Shown here: positions 41,514-50,900 of the stretch, piece after piece
Position numbering within the stretch: position 1 is the first letter of the stretch
How the letters are laid out: each line of letters opens with the position of its first letter
Assembly: GCF_029846635.1 (NCBI RefSeq)
Contig: NZ_JARVTG010000001.1
Location: 4,341,145-4,405,144, forward strand
Direction of reading: 5' to 3'
Length of the DNA stretch: 64,000 bases
From: Pokkaliibacter sp. MBI-7
GTDB lineage: Bacteria; Pseudomonadota; Gammaproteobacteria; Pseudomonadales; Balneatricaceae
Notes under the pieces: generated by a model
The model's input: only the letters and a program-made list of their open reading frames with translations
Databases searched by the model: none
Told to the model about the DNA's origin: nothing
Position numbers and translations under genes: made by a program

Positions 41514-41972
41514 CTATGGTTGGCTCTTCCAAATCAGAAGACCTTCTGCTTCCCATTTCTGGACTGGATCAGGACCCTCTTTGCCATACATTGACGTGAC
41601 TAAGTTGTAATACTGATTACGACCAACCTGCTGGTTTTGCCTGATAGGGATGATGACAGGAGCGCCGCTTTTTATCTCAAAAGTCACAACGACAACGCTA
41701 TCGATCAATGTCTGCTTGGCAGGTTTGAATAGGGCCATTGGAGCGTTTTGTATAATGGTTGGAAGCTGCTGGATCATACGTGTGGGGATACCATGATCAA
41801 AGCATATCTTGCTTATAATGCTGCTTTTGACTGCCACAGGTAAGGCAGGAAAACCTGCATGAGTGAGCAGGTATTCAGGAGTATCACATACAAGCAGTAA
41901 CTTCTCATGCTGCGGAGCTTCATGCATCTCTGACGTGATCAGAGCATCAACTAATGTTGCAAAGTTGTTCAA
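41514..41972 (-). CDS. Stand-alone MuF-C/BECR-fold nuclease-like protein
   Basis: About 152 residues. The C-terminal 100 resemble the phage MuF C-terminal (BECR-type nuclease) domain: a helical lead (ICFDHGIPTRMIQQLPTIIQ), PMALFKPAKQ, VVVVTFEIKSGAPVIIPIRQ, then YNLVTSMYGKEG and KWEAEGLLIW. In phage and ICE polyvalent proteins it is an effector nuclease. The start is unclear: TTG 41972 or ATG 41927 fit better than starts further up, which overlap the plus-strand gene at 42079. No antitoxin is evident. Confidence 0.6.
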   Translation of the reverse strand: MNNFATLVDALITSEMHEAPQHEKLLLVCDTPEYLLTHAGFPALPVAVKSSIISKICFDHGIPTRMIQQLPTIIQNAPMALFKPAKQTLIDSVVVVTFEIKSGAPVIIPIRQNQQVGRNQYYNLVTSMYGKEGPDPVQKWEAEGLLIWKSQP

Positions 41973-42078
41973 TACAGCCCCCGAAAACCCAAGAAAGGAA
42001 TCAGCAAAGGCCGAAACTTTACATCCCGTACATTTTGTATTCAACTTACCCCCACCACAGGCGTACAAGGAGAGTCCC

Positions 42079-42342
42079 ATGCCCGCCCACACCTCAGCCA
42101 CCAAGGCCGGCTTTCTGCAACGTCTAAAAGATCGGCGTTTCCAGATACTGCTGGCCAAACAATTGATGCTACTGATCTATAGGGTGTTTGCGATTACTGT
42201 GGGGGTACTCACGGCGGGGTTTGTTCAATTTATGGCCGTGGGCACCAGTAGTGAGGAAAGCGATGATAGCCTGCACAGAACAGGCTATCGTCATGGTCCA
42301 GAGGGTGATGGGTACTACAGTGGTAGCCAGAAAATCGACTAG
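42079..42342 (+). CDS. Small ICE membrane protein
   Basis: 87 residues: basic N-terminus, one or two membrane helices (about 28-52, LMLLIYRVFAITVGVLTAGF), and a C-terminal tail HGPEGDGYYSGSQKID of a kind seen in small ICE proteins. AAGGAGAG precedes the start. It is convergent with the TraG gene, 91 bp away. Function unknown. Confidence 0.55.
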   Translation: MPAHTSATKAGFLQRLKDRRFQILLAKQLMLLIYRVFAITVGVLTAGFVQFMAVGTSSEESDDSLHRTGYRHGPEGDGYYSGSQKID

Positions 42343-42383
42343 AACCACGCAGAATGGCACTGCCAAGTAGTACCATCCTGATA

Positions 42384-42428
42384 GTAGTTCGTAGTTCGTA
42401 GTTCGTAGTTCGTAGTTCGTAGTTCGTA
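42384..42428. repeat. Tandem 7-bp repeat (GTAGTTC)
   Basis: Six perfect copies of GTAGTTC plus a partial one, between the small membrane gene and the TraG stop codon. Period 7 is not a multiple of three, and copy number should be prone to slippage. Confidence 0.92.
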
Positions 42429-42433
42429 ACTGC

Positions 42434-43984
42434 TTATGCCTGCCCCTTGTCTCCCTTCGATTTTCCTTTTCCAGTTATCTGCTGGAAGAACTGAGCAGCC
42501 CCTTTTCCCGCATCCCCTGCCGACTTAGTTCCTGATCCCATACCATCAGAAATCAATGCCATCTTATATCCAGCCCAACCCATCGCAGCCAGGAAGAACG
42601 CTGGCCATACCAGAAACATGGTGACCGTCACAAAGTCACTGACCCAGTTGTCAAAGTCATCAGCCAGGTAACCCAACAGGGAACCGTCACTGGGGCTGCT
42701 GTAGAGGATCTCCACCAGTTTGTTGTCCACGAACCGGGCCAGCTCCCACCAGAAGGTCATAAAGACCAGCGCGCAGTAGGCGAGGGTGATCGACATCAGC
42801 GTGGCAAAGCTATAGCTACCCATGACCATGACGATGGGCATCGAGATGATCAGGGCCATCATCAGCATGCTCTGTACCATGGGCAATGACGTTTGCACCA
42901 GATACATAGCAGGCATGACGGTGGCAGTCGCAACACCCATACCCACCGCTGCCGTGGCGGTTTTCAGGGCTGCGACGGGCGCCCCTACAACGCTTCCCCC
43001 TTCCGACTCAGAATAGCCATAGCTTCTGAAGGCACGCCCTGGCCGCTCCATCGTGGTGGAGGACATCAGGGTACGCAGCAAGTCTTCATCGGAGACACCG
43101 ATCGCGAAGAGCTGTTCCAGCAGATCGTCTGTCAGCTCCGCTTTCGCGCGCGCGGCCAGACCGACTTTGCTATCACTCCACCACTGTTTACAGGTGGGAT
43201 AGCCACCGGCCCCGGTATTGGGCAGGGCCACGTCCCTTGCCGCATCATACGGAAAGTTGGGGTTAGGCAGACTGGCATGATGGGTGTCGTAGTAGCCCGG
43301 CGTAGTCAGAAAGTAGTTCGAGCCAACCCAGTCCACGTCACGCAGCTGCTCTTCGTTGAACTTGTAATAGTCCGCACGCTTCAGGTTTGTCAGGCGTGAC
43401 TTGGATACGGCAAAGCAGTCCCGCGCAAAGTCACCCAGTTCTGCAGCCAGGCCTCCAGAGATATATTCCTGATTCAGTTCGTACTTCACTTGCCGGAGGT
43501 TGATCTCACAGGGGATCGAGGCAATCGCGGGGTAGGTGATCATCTTGGCCACGACATGCCAGCTCCACCACCAGAAAGGCACTTGAGGCGTCATACCGTT
43601 GACGCTGGCAAAGCCTGTCGTCCAGGCATTTTCACCGCCTGCAGGTTTGCCCTGATCACTCATGGAGCATTGTGCCGAATGCAGGTTGTCTGCGTTAGGG
43701 GGATAGACGACCTTGAGATTAACGTTAATGAAGGGCTGCAGTGCAATCAGGATCACGATGAGCGCCTGATACAGATCGATCTCAAGGTTGTTCAGCCCCA
43801 GTGCGCCCTTGTTACCCTCATCGGCACCCTGACGACGCATTTCTGCAAAGTTGCTGTAGACCATAAACATCAACGGGATCGCAAACACCCCGGAGTCAGA
43901 GAGCACGGCCCATATTTTTTCGCTGATATACCAGCCCAGCAGCACCATGGAGTATTCCAGGTGCGAGTCCACGGCCATGATCAT
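42434..43984 (-). CDS. traG: TraG N-terminal-domain mating-pair protein (GI-type T4SS)
   Basis: 516 residues with several N- and C-terminal membrane helices and a large cysteine-containing periplasmic loop (about 110-320). It matches the TraG N-terminal family of mating-pair stabilisation proteins at the end of ICE conjugation modules (LIVILIALQPFINVNLKVVY; LMSITLAYCALVFMTFWWEL). Ends in a glycine/lysine-rich tail. Frame intact. Its start overlaps the stop of the preceding gene by 4 bp. Last gene of the module here. Confidence 0.85.
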   Translation of the reverse strand: MIMAVDSHLEYSMVLLGWYISEKIWAVLSDSGVFAIPLMFMVYSNFAEMRRQGADEGNKGALGLNNLEIDLYQALIVILIALQPFINVNLKVVYPPNADNLHSAQCSMSDQGKPAGGENAWTTGFASVNGMTPQVPFWWWSWHVVAKMITYPAIASIPCEINLRQVKYELNQEYISGGLAAELGDFARDCFAVSKSRLTNLKRADYYKFNEEQLRDVDWVGSNYFLTTPGYYDTHHASLPNPNFPYDAARDVALPNTGAGGYPTCKQWWSDSKVGLAARAKAELTDDLLEQLFAIGVSDEDLLRTLMSSTTMERPGRAFRSYGYSESEGGSVVGAPVAALKTATAAVGMGVATATVMPAMYLVQTSLPMVQSMLMMALIISMPIVMVMGSYSFATLMSITLAYCALVFMTFWWELARFVDNKLVEILYSSPSDGSLLGYLADDFDNWVSDFVTVTMFLVWPAFFLAAMGWAGYKMALISDGMGSGTKSAGDAGKGAAQFFQQITGKGKSKGDKGQA

Positions 43985-44361
43985 GCCGCACCTCCTACGA
44001 TCTGAATCAGGCGGATCACTTCAACGGCGGCGATTATGCTGACGGCACGCCAGCCAAAACGGCGCACCTTGGCCGCGCCATGACGCTCTGCCATGTAGTG
44101 ATGGCTGGTACGCCACATCCAGTAGAAGCCCCCATACAGCGGTATACGCCACAGATACAGCCAGGGGCTGAGCCGGCTCCACCACTGACTAAAGTGCTCC
44201 AGTTGTTCGGTGTGGTTCATGCTAAAGCGAGCCAGTACCAGCAGGGTGGCAATGCACGCTACCAGGATGGCCACTGCGATCAGCAGCTTCCTGGTCAATG
44301 TCAGTCCACGCTGAGCCAGCTGCAACATCTGAGGGTTATGCCAGAGTTTCATATCCATCAT
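43981..44361 (-). CDS. Conserved ICE membrane protein before TraG
   Basis: 126 residues with three hydrophobic segments (LLIAVAILVACIATLLVLA; YLWRIPLYGGFYWMWRT; AVSIIAAVEVIRLIQIVGG). Occupies the usual slot between TIGR03755 and TraG, overlapping both neighbours by 4 bp. Role in the T4SS not known. Confidence 0.65.
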   Translation of the reverse strand: MMDMKLWHNPQMLQLAQRGLTLTRKLLIAVAILVACIATLLVLARFSMNHTEQLEHFSQWWSRLSPWLYLWRIPLYGGFYWMWRTSHHYMAERHGAAKVRRFGWRAVSIIAAVEVIRLIQIVGGAA

Positions 44362-45763
44362 TCCTCATCCTTCGGGTACAGACCGGGTGCGGTATTAGGT
44401 AAGGGACGTGCATTGGTACCTTCATTGCTGGTACGACGGTCAGCAGTACGGGTCAGTGAGGTGAGTGCGGTGTTCTCGGCCAGCATTTTGCGGATCTCCA
44501 TTTCCTGTTTGAGGGAGCCGATTTCCCGGTCCAGCTGATCCAGGCTGCTATCTACAGCGGTTTGTAGCTCATCGGAGTTCTGCACTTCAGGAATACTGGC
44601 ACCGGCGACGAGGGCACGGCGCATCAGGATGGCTTTGTCCAGTACCCGCGACAGTGCCAACTCACCGGACAACCGCTGTACCAGCAGGGAGCGTTCAGGG
44701 TCATCCCGTAAGCTGTCGATGATGGAGCGTGAGACCTGCAACAGTTCGCCCCGGACACTTTGGCCAGGTTGTCATTGGTCACCTTGAGCGAGCCACTGGC
44801 GAGGCCTGCCAGGGTGGTGGCAATGGAGTCCTGGGCCTCGGCGACCATCGGAATCAGCCCCGTACCGGCTTTACCCGCCACTTGTTCGCAGGTGGTGCAG
44901 GTGGTCAGGGTTTTCTCACCCAGCACCTTCACCATGTCGTCAGCCAGTTCGGCAGGAGAGCTCCAGACCTGACACATCGAGCCACCGGCACAGGATTCAC
45001 TCCCTGTCGCATGGGAGAAGGTGCCCGTGTCGGTGACGGTACGGTTGGTCAATACGTTGGCACCGGCCACTGCCGTATCACGGATGACTTTAATGGGATC
45101 CTGGCCCTTACCACCTTTACGGGCACCGCCTACCCACTGAATGCCCTCATCGCCGCCTTTACTCTCGGCCTGCTCCTTGGCCTGTACGGCATCGGTTGTG
45201 GAGGCTGCTGCCCGCTGGTAGGCATCGGCCTTGGCTTGCTGGGCCAATCGAGACCCCATGACCACATCGGTCATATCGGAGGCCATGCTCTCGCAGGTGA
45301 GCTTGGCAGAGTCGAAGGACAGTTTGCCTTGCAGTACGCCATTCTGCAGCAGGTCATAGAGCTGTGGATTGCTGCGCTGAATGATCATGGCCGGCAGTGA
45401 AGCCACGGCGCCAGTCGCGGCATTAATCACGTTACTCATCAACGACTTGAAGCCGTTAGTAACGCCGTTCAATTGGTTCTGTACCGTTGCTCCGAGATCA
45501 AAATTGCCGCACATGAGGTTGGCATTCCAGCCGACCCCCAAGCCAATGGAGTTGGGCGTCTTCCGGCTTGCTGGGCCTGCAATCACATTGCCGCCGCCAA
45601 TGGCGTAATACACCGAGTCATTGAGCACTTTGTCATGCACATCAAACCCGTAGTCGGTGTCTGCACCAGCCAAACCACTGCCCATCACTGCACCCGTCAG
45701 GCCGACGGCCAGGGTCACGGTTTTTACTGCCTTCACTGCACCAGCCCTCTTTATCCTTACGTT
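44358..45763 (-). pseudogene. TIGR03755 ICE protein (TraH-like), frameshifted
   Basis: Signal peptide (VKTVTLAVGLTGAVMGSGLA) and a long cysteine-containing body (LMCGNFDLGATVQNQLNG, CESMASDMTDVVMGSRLAQQ, TTCTTCEQ) typical of PFL_4711/TIGR03755 proteins, needed for pilus assembly. Near 44747 a GGGGG run appears one base short: the frame passes into an unrelated tail, while the true C-terminus (SRSIIDSLRDDPERSLLVQR to GLYPKDEE) continues in the next frame to 44358. Start at 45763 after GAGGGAGC. Intact length would be about 468 residues. Confidence 0.8.
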
Positions 45764-45776
45764 CATTGCTGCTCCC

Positions 45777-46767
45777 TCACATGAAATCCGTGTAACCCAG
45801 GAAGGTTTGCCCTCGCCGCTGACAGCAGCTATAGGGGCGCCACAGCGACCAGACATAGCCGCCGTTCTCACTCAGTCGGTCGGAGTAGGTGTCAGATGGG
45901 AAAATCGCGCAGGTGTACTCCAGCTTAGGAGACAGCTGCTGCCACTTGTGGGTTTTCTTATCCCCTTCGGTGATCGGGCCGGGTGGCCAAGTAGCCATCG
46001 CGACTGGAGGCCGTCAGCGGGGTATAGACGTGCATCTGCCCGGAGCGGGTGACCAGATCGCCTACGCGCTGGGCCACGACAGCCCCTGCTTTGTAATCGT
46101 GGGTCTGGATCAATGCGCCGGCACGCGGATAGACGCTGCCCCACATATCGCCCGTCTGGCCGACTTCACGCTGTCCGGGGATCAGCGCTTCAGGGTAAAC
46201 AGACTCAGGCACACCCCAACGCCAGGCCAGGGTATCCAGGGTGGAGACGAAGTAGGGGTAAACAGGAGTGGCACTGGTTGAACAGGCATAGCCTGACTGA
46301 GAGGCCAGATTAGAGGCGATATAGCCGCCCGGATGACCGATGGCATCTGCACTCTTGAAGCGCACCTTGCTGTGTTCATTGGCATGCCGGCCATGGGTAT
46401 CCCCACCACCTTCCGCTCCTGGGAGCGGGACACCAACAAACGACATCTCAGACCAGGGGTTATCCCCTGGGTTGTTGTACGCCGAGACCACCAGATCCGG
46501 CACGTAGTGCCTAACCTTAACTGAGGTCCGCACTGTGCAGCCCCACCAGGTGCAGAACAGCCAGTAACAGACACCGACTACCCGGTACTCCACACAATCC
46601 GGCGCCATGGCTGACTGGGTGATGGTGGCAGTGGTAATGGCAAAAGTCGGTGTGGTCACTAGGCAGAACGACATCGCCATGCTGCGCAGCCGCTTTTTCC
46701 ATGACAGCGGTACCGGGATGGCGCGGGGGGAAGAGGCCACCACGGGCAAGGTATCGGGCACCGTCAT
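45777..46767 (-). pseudogene. TIGR03756 ICE protein (TraU-like), frameshifted
   Basis: Leader peptide, then CVEYRVVGVCYWLFCTWWGC (the cysteine-rich segment of TraU-type proteins), VKVRHYVPDLVVSAYNNPG and WGSVYPRAGALIQTHDYKAG. Near 45990 the frame slips and the expected end (ATWPPGPITEGDKKTHKWQQ, WRPYSCCQRRGQTF) is in the next frame to 45777. TraU-like proteins act in the periplasm in mating-pair formation. Its ATG overlaps the TIGR03757 stop by 4 bp. Confidence 0.82.
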
Positions 46768-47225
46768 TGGCCACCCCCGGTGCGCTGCTGGATCTGAGCT
46801 ACTGCGGCAGCCACATCGGTCTGGCCATAGACGACATAACGCCCACCCACCACCACGGCAGGCACTTTCAGCACCTTCAGTTCATGGGCGCGCACGACAC
46901 CGGCATACGCTGCCTGCAGCTGCTGCTGGAATTGCTGGCCGGCAGGGCCTGCTAATCGCTGCTGCACCACTGCAGCGGCCTGTTCAGGGGGCTGCGGCAG
47001 GTTCGCGGAAAACGACTGTTCCAGCCGCGCGGGTTCGTCCAGATAAGCCACGCGAGTCTGTGCCATGAGTGTCGGCGGCACCGTGACGGGCTGTGCATGG
47101 ACGGTGAAAACCTCAATGGAGGGGGGAGCAGATGGTGAGGGCGCAGCGGCCCAAACCGCTGCACTGACGATGGCCAGCACACCACCGGCCCATGCTGCTG
47201 TTTTGCGAAGATGGATGGGAAACAT
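46764..47225 (-). CDS. TIGR03757 ICE protein (DUF1525)
   Basis: 153 residues: signal peptide (about 8-27), then IEVFTVHAQPVTVP, RVAYLDEPARLEQ and a C-terminal LKVLKVPAVVVGGRYVVYGQ typical of DUF1525/TIGR03757. The fold is thought to be thioredoxin-like but lacks a CxxC. First gene of the TIGR03757-03756-03755-TraG block. Frame intact. Confidence 0.88.
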   Translation of the reverse strand: MFPIHLRKTAAWAGGVLAIVSAAVWAAAPSPSAPPSIEVFTVHAQPVTVPPTLMAQTRVAYLDEPARLEQSFSANLPQPPEQAAAVVQQRLAGPAGQQFQQQLQAAYAGVVRAHELKVLKVPAVVVGGRYVVYGQTDVAAAVAQIQQRTGGGQ

Positions 47226-47364
47226 ACCTGACCCCTTGAAGACTGAAACTCAGCCGACAGCTTCGAGAAGAAAAGGTAAAAAATCCGCAGTTAACTCTTG
47301 CTGGGTGTCAGAGGGTTAGCTCAGGCTGCGCCAGGTGGTGGACAGTCCCCGTACACCCACCTAT

Positions 47365-47383
47365 TGTAAGTATATTTCTTACA
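47365..47383. promoter_or_regulatory. Inverted repeat over the parD promoter
   Basis: TGTAAG-N7-CTTACA directly before GGAGG and the parD start, with TATATT between the arms. Position and symmetry fit the autoregulatory operator of ParD-type antitoxins. Confidence 0.55.
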
Positions 47384-47395
47384 GGAGGCGGCGTG

Positions 47396-47644
47396 ATGTC
47401 TCGCACTATTACTTTCCAACCCAGCCCGGAGCTCGGCGAGTTTATTGACTCGCTGATCCAGACAGGCAGCTATAACACCCAGAGCGAAGTGGTCAGAGCA
47501 GGATTACGACTACTGCAGGAGCAAACGGCAGCCTCTAACCTGGAACAATTGCGGCGCCTTATTGATGAAGGTGAAGCCAGTGGGAGTCCGATGCCATGGG
47601 ACGTTGACACTTTTCTGCAGAAGATGAGAAAGCCATCGCCATGA
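47396..47644 (+). CDS. parD: ParD-family antitoxin
   Basis: 82 residues. The N-terminal ribbon-helix-helix reads RTITFQPSPELGEFIDSLIQ then GSYNTQSEVVRAGLRLLQEQ, the CopG/ParD DNA-binding motif. The C-terminal tail (LRRLIDEGEASGSPMPWDVD) wraps the toxin. GGAGG precedes. Overlaps the parE-like frame by 4 bp. Confidence 0.9.
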   Translation: MSRTITFQPSPELGEFIDSLIQTGSYNTQSEVVRAGLRLLQEQTAASNLEQLRRLIDEGEASGSPMPWDVDTFLQKMRKPSP

Positions 47645-47941
47645 CGGATAAGACATTCAAGGTATATCCCAAGGCCGAAGAGGATCTGACTCGCATCTAT
47701 CAGTACACCCAGCAGGAATGGGGGGCACAACAGGCCGAAGCGTATATCAGAACACTCCATCAGGGATTGATGGTCATTGCCAGTAAACCCTGCCTTGGGA
47801 CGCAACCGTGATTACATTCGTCCGGGGCTCAAGGCTTACCATACGGGATCGCATATCGTTTTCTATAAATCGACCCCATACGGTGTTGCTATTGTGCGTG
47901 TTCTGCACCAGGCCATGGACTATGATCGGCATTTCAACTGA
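47641..47941 (+). pseudogene. parE: ParE-family toxin, frameshifted
   Basis: Starts TDKTFKVYPKAEEDLTRIYQ, the ParE N-terminus, but stops at 47810. The rest (GRNRDYIRPGLKAYHTGSHI, VAIVRVLHQAMDYDRHF) is in another frame to 47941; one extra base near TTGGG at 47795 would explain it. ParE poisons DNA gyrase; as written this copy is dead. Confidence 0.82.
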
Positions 47942-48068
47942 CAGGGTGGAACCTTGCGCATCGCCTCACTATAGTGGAGCTCTGCTTATCAGGAGAGCAG
48001 CGCAAAGCCGGGATCATCGTCAGATGTCCCGGCTTTGTGTTTTTAAGGAGGGGAGGAGCAAGAAGGTA

Positions 48069-48466
48069 TTATTTAAGTCGCTGAGTGGTATGACCCAGTT
48101 GCTTCAGCAGATTGACTGCTTTCTTGTCAAAGGAAACAAAGTATTACCACCTTGAAGCCGCCCATCATAAGCAATGATGCCATCGGCAAAATCTCCCCCT
48201 GCGTCAAAAAGCTGAAGACCTGCTTCGACAGCTGATTTATTGACCACGACGTTTGCGGTATTCATCAATTGACGGATGACTGACGCAATATCGGTGCGCG
48301 CAACCTGATAGCCTCTGCCCAGAACCCAAACGAGCTCACACAATGAGTGCAGGCTAATCACCACAGAACTGGCCTGGTTAAGTGTCTGTATGGCCACCCT
48401 TGACTGATGTAGATCATCCTCTGTCAAAAGACGCACCAGAACATTGGTGTCAGCGGTAATGTTCAT
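48069..48466 (-). pseudogene. vapC: VapC-like PIN-domain toxin, frameshifted near the C-terminus
   Basis: PIN fold: first acidic residue in ITADTNVLVR, then SLCELVWVLGRG (Glu), GGDFADGIIAYDGR (Asp). One base is missing near 48134, so the frame ends at 48104 with TLFPLTRKQSIC, whereas the expected FDKKAVNLLKQLG end, with its last acidic residue, continues in the next frame to 48069. PIN toxins cleave RNA. The frameshift probably weakens or abolishes activity. Confidence 0.8.
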
Positions 48467-48729
48467 GCAGGCGTGGCCCCTGCTTCGGCAGAAGCCTCTC
48501 TGATGACGTCATTCATTTCTTCTACAGAGAGAACGCGTCCATTGGTTTTGCCTTTGAGAAAGCCTTGTAGAGATTCAAACGTATTTTTGGGGGGAAGGGC
48601 TTTGATATTGGCCCGCCCTTCAGAGAGCAGCTCCAGCTCAACTTTGTCACCGGGCTTGAGCCCTAAATGGCGGAGCACTTCTTTATTAAAAGTGACCTGG
48701 CCTTTGGCGGTAATTGTCAGCGTAGCCAT
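48463..48729 (-). CDS. vapB: AbrB/MazE-type antitoxin of the PIN toxin
   Basis: 88 residues. SpoVT/AbrB swapped-hairpin domain (LTITAKGQVTFNKEVLRHLG, KPGDKVELELL) and a C-terminal toxin-binding tail. The start at 48729 follows GGAGGG. Overlaps the PIN gene by 4 bp as in other pairs. Confidence 0.87.
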   Translation of the reverse strand: MATLTITAKGQVTFNKEVLRHLGLKPGDKVELELLSEGRANIKALPPKNTFESLQGFLKGKTNGRVLSVEEMNDVIREASAEAGATPA

Positions 48730-48814
48730 GGGATGACCCTCCAAGTGGTATAGATACATGGTAAGGCATATCTGCCTTACCATCTACTATGACCAATACG
48801 GGCTATCGTTCAAC

Positions 48815-49297
48815 TCAGCTCACCACACGAAACTGCTGCCGGCGCTGACTGGCCGTATTCTGCAGTTCAATACAGTGGTCCACCATGCGCCCCTCACTGT
48901 CCGTCAGCAGGCATCCGGCATCACGTAAGATATTCAGGTGAGGCTTCATCAGCGGTACAGAAGGGTAGACCTGCCATACACGCAGACCATCACTGCTGGC
49001 CATATTGATATGGAGTTGCTGAGGATGCCCATAGCCGGCATCAGAGGAGGGATACACCGAACGGGGAGCATGGCGCGCTGCCTGATAGTCCTGCCAGCGG
49101 TCTTTCAGCACGATGCCTGCAAGGATCGCTACCAGGTTAAGCAGGCCAAACAGCAGCAGATAACCACCGACCTGTACATTGAGCCCCAAGGTGGCGGCCA
49201 GCACGATCCCCAGCCCCATCCAACCAATACCGCGCAGACCTGCCCAGTAGGCCTGCCTGATCATGCGTCCTGCTTTCATTCTGATCATCCGTATCAT
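48815..49297 (-). CDS. Hypothetical two-helix membrane protein
   Basis: About 160 residues. Two hydrophobic segments (GWMGLGIVLAATLGLNVQVG and GYLLLFGLLNLVAILAGIVL), then a soluble C-terminal part with VYPSVPLMKPHLNILRDAGC. GGAG lies upstream of ATG 49297. Family not recognised; sits in the small-gene block of the element. Confidence 0.55.
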   Translation of the reverse strand: MIRMIRMKAGRMIRQAYWAGLRGIGWMGLGIVLAATLGLNVQVGGYLLLFGLLNLVAILAGIVLKDRWQDYQAARHAPRSVYPSSDAGYGHPQQLHINMASSDGLRVWQVYPSVPLMKPHLNILRDAGCLLTDSEGRMVDHCIELQNTASQRRQQFRVVS

Positions 49298-49345
49298 GGT
49301 GTGCACACTCCGCCGCCGATAACGGCTATTAAGTGTGCTAAAGCG

Positions 49346-50019
49346 TTATTCGGTTTCCGTGACAGCAACAGGTGCCGTGGCCTGATCACCCTCGTCCGGC
49401 TCCCCGTTGTCCTCACCGCCTTTGATGTGCTTCAGTGTGGCTTCCGCTGTGGCTACGCGCCCGGGCAGCTGGTCAGGCGCAATGGCGCGTCGCGTGGTGA
49501 CATCGTAGCCGAAATGGATCACCAGCCTGGCTGCAGCCAGTTTGCCGCGCTTCCTCGGAGATGTCGCCAGCAGCTCCCTCCAGCGGCTGACCGTCCAGCC
49601 CGATACGACGTGCTCCTTTCCAGACCGCGATCAGATAGTGCCGGCGGCTGGTGTAGGCCTTGAGCGCAGCCCGCACCCGTTTCAGTGACACCCCCATCGC
49701 CTCAGTCACCACGATGGTCCGGATCTGCTCACCCACACCGATCCCCAAGGGTTGAGCTGGCTCCGGCAGGCAGTCGGGGAAGTGTGTACGCACGATCTCC
49801 AGGCTGGCCTGAGCATAGGTTTTCGGTTTTTTTGGCTGACTGGCAGGAGGAGGTGTCACCGGCGCCGCTGCGGGTGGACTGGCTAAAGGCGTACTGACAG
49901 GGGGCTGTTCATTTGTACTCGGTATGGCCACAGCGGGGTGTGGAGGGAGCCTCCACCGTGTCTGCAGCCACTTTACGCTTCAGACTCAACTTCGGGCGGG
50001 AAGGCGGGGTAGTCATCAT
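49346..50019 (-). pseudogene. ProQ/FinO-family RNA chaperone, two frameshifts
   Basis: The core AYTSRRHYLIAVWKGARRIG and GIGVGEQIRTIV is the ProQ/FinO fold, preceded by a P/A-rich basic linker. The basic N-terminus (MTTPPSRPKLSLKRKVAADT) is in a different frame, with the slip near 49930. After EEAR (near 49558) the expected tail KLAAARLVIHFGYDVTTRRA again changes frame and runs to 49346. Intact, the protein would be about 225 residues. FinO-type proteins control conjugation through antisense RNA. Confidence 0.78.
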
Positions 50020-50083
50020 GAGGTCCATCGGTTTCGTGTCAGGGTTCGTCCAGGGCACAGCTTACCGTAAAAGGCCGTCCCCT

Positions 50084-50419
50084 CTACAGACCATGCAGGA
50101 TCAACTCCTTCGGCACATATCCCAGCTGCAGCTGGTGTGAGTGTGGCCACTGTCCACAGAGCACGGTCACTGAATCCCCTTCCTGCTTGAAGGGGATCAT
50201 ATCCACCGGAGGATGGGGCTCACAGCGCCCCTCCAGATCCGGGACGACCTTCACCCCCATCATATTGCCTACCGGAATCGGTGCTATCAGCAGGCTGTAG
50301 TGGCCTTCGCCGTAGAACTCGGCCACCTCCTGACCCCGACGGTAATCGACATAACTGTCTGCACTGATCCATGCCAGTAACATCATCGGTACCATGACGA
50401 ACAGACTGGCGCGCTTCAT
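50084..50419 (-). CDS. Hypothetical exported or anchored protein
   Basis: 111 residues. N-terminal hydrophobic signal (ASLFVMVPMMLLAWISADSY) then a soluble domain with two cysteines (GRCEPHPP, VTVLCGQWPHS). Unknown family. It sits upstream of the ProQ-like gene on the same strand. Confidence 0.5.
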   Translation of the reverse strand: MKRASLFVMVPMMLLAWISADSYVDYRRGQEVAEFYGEGHYSLLIAPIPVGNMMGVKVVPDLEGRCEPHPPVDMIPFKQEGDSVTVLCGQWPHSHQLQLGYVPKELILHGL

Positions 50420-50465
50420 ATCGTGCTGCATAACGGGGGACGTCCTTGTAACGGGTGATCCAGGA

Positions 50466-50900
50466 TCACGGTTGGGAATCGATCAGTACCGGCTCGGCCC
50501 AGTACAGAATCTCTTTCATCTGTTTTTGTACCTCGGTGGTCAGCTGGTTGGCCTCCTTCAGCACCGCCATCTGGTATGCCATCCAGCGCTTATCATCTTC
50601 ACAGGCCCCCTCCCGCACCTGACCGGCGATGGCCACCGCCTTGCGTCGGGCCTTGGCCTCCATCTGTCGAATGACCATGCAGGCCTCCCGCGCGCTCTGC
50701 ATCACCTCATCACTCAGTAGCATTTCACCGTCATAGATACGCTGGAGCGTCAGTGCACGGTCTCTCAGCACCGACAGTGCTCCCTCACACTCACGGTACA
50801 GGTCCATGACGACATCGGTGGGGTTGGGTTCAGCGGCATCAGTCGTCAGGTCATCCATATCGAGGGACACGGATAGTGGTTGAGCAATAGCCGATGGCAT
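50466..50900 (-). CDS. Hypothetical helical ICE protein
   Basis: 144 residues, mostly alpha-helical (CEGALSVLRDRALTLQRIYD; VIRQMEAKARRKAVAIAGQV), cytoplasmic, no membrane segment. Strong AAGGAG before ATG 50900. Family not recognised. Confidence 0.55.
   Translation of the reverse strand: MPSAIAQPLSVSLDMDDLTTDAAEPNPTDVVMDLYRECEGALSVLRDRALTLQRIYDGEMLLSDEVMQSAREACMVIRQMEAKARRKAVAIAGQVREGACEDDKRWMAYQMAVLKEANQLTTEVQKQMKEILYWAEPVLIDSQP

Noticed and set aside
42384..42428. Iteron or origin function for the 7-bp repeats
   Set aside because: Units are too short and contiguous for iterons, and there is no replication gene nearby.
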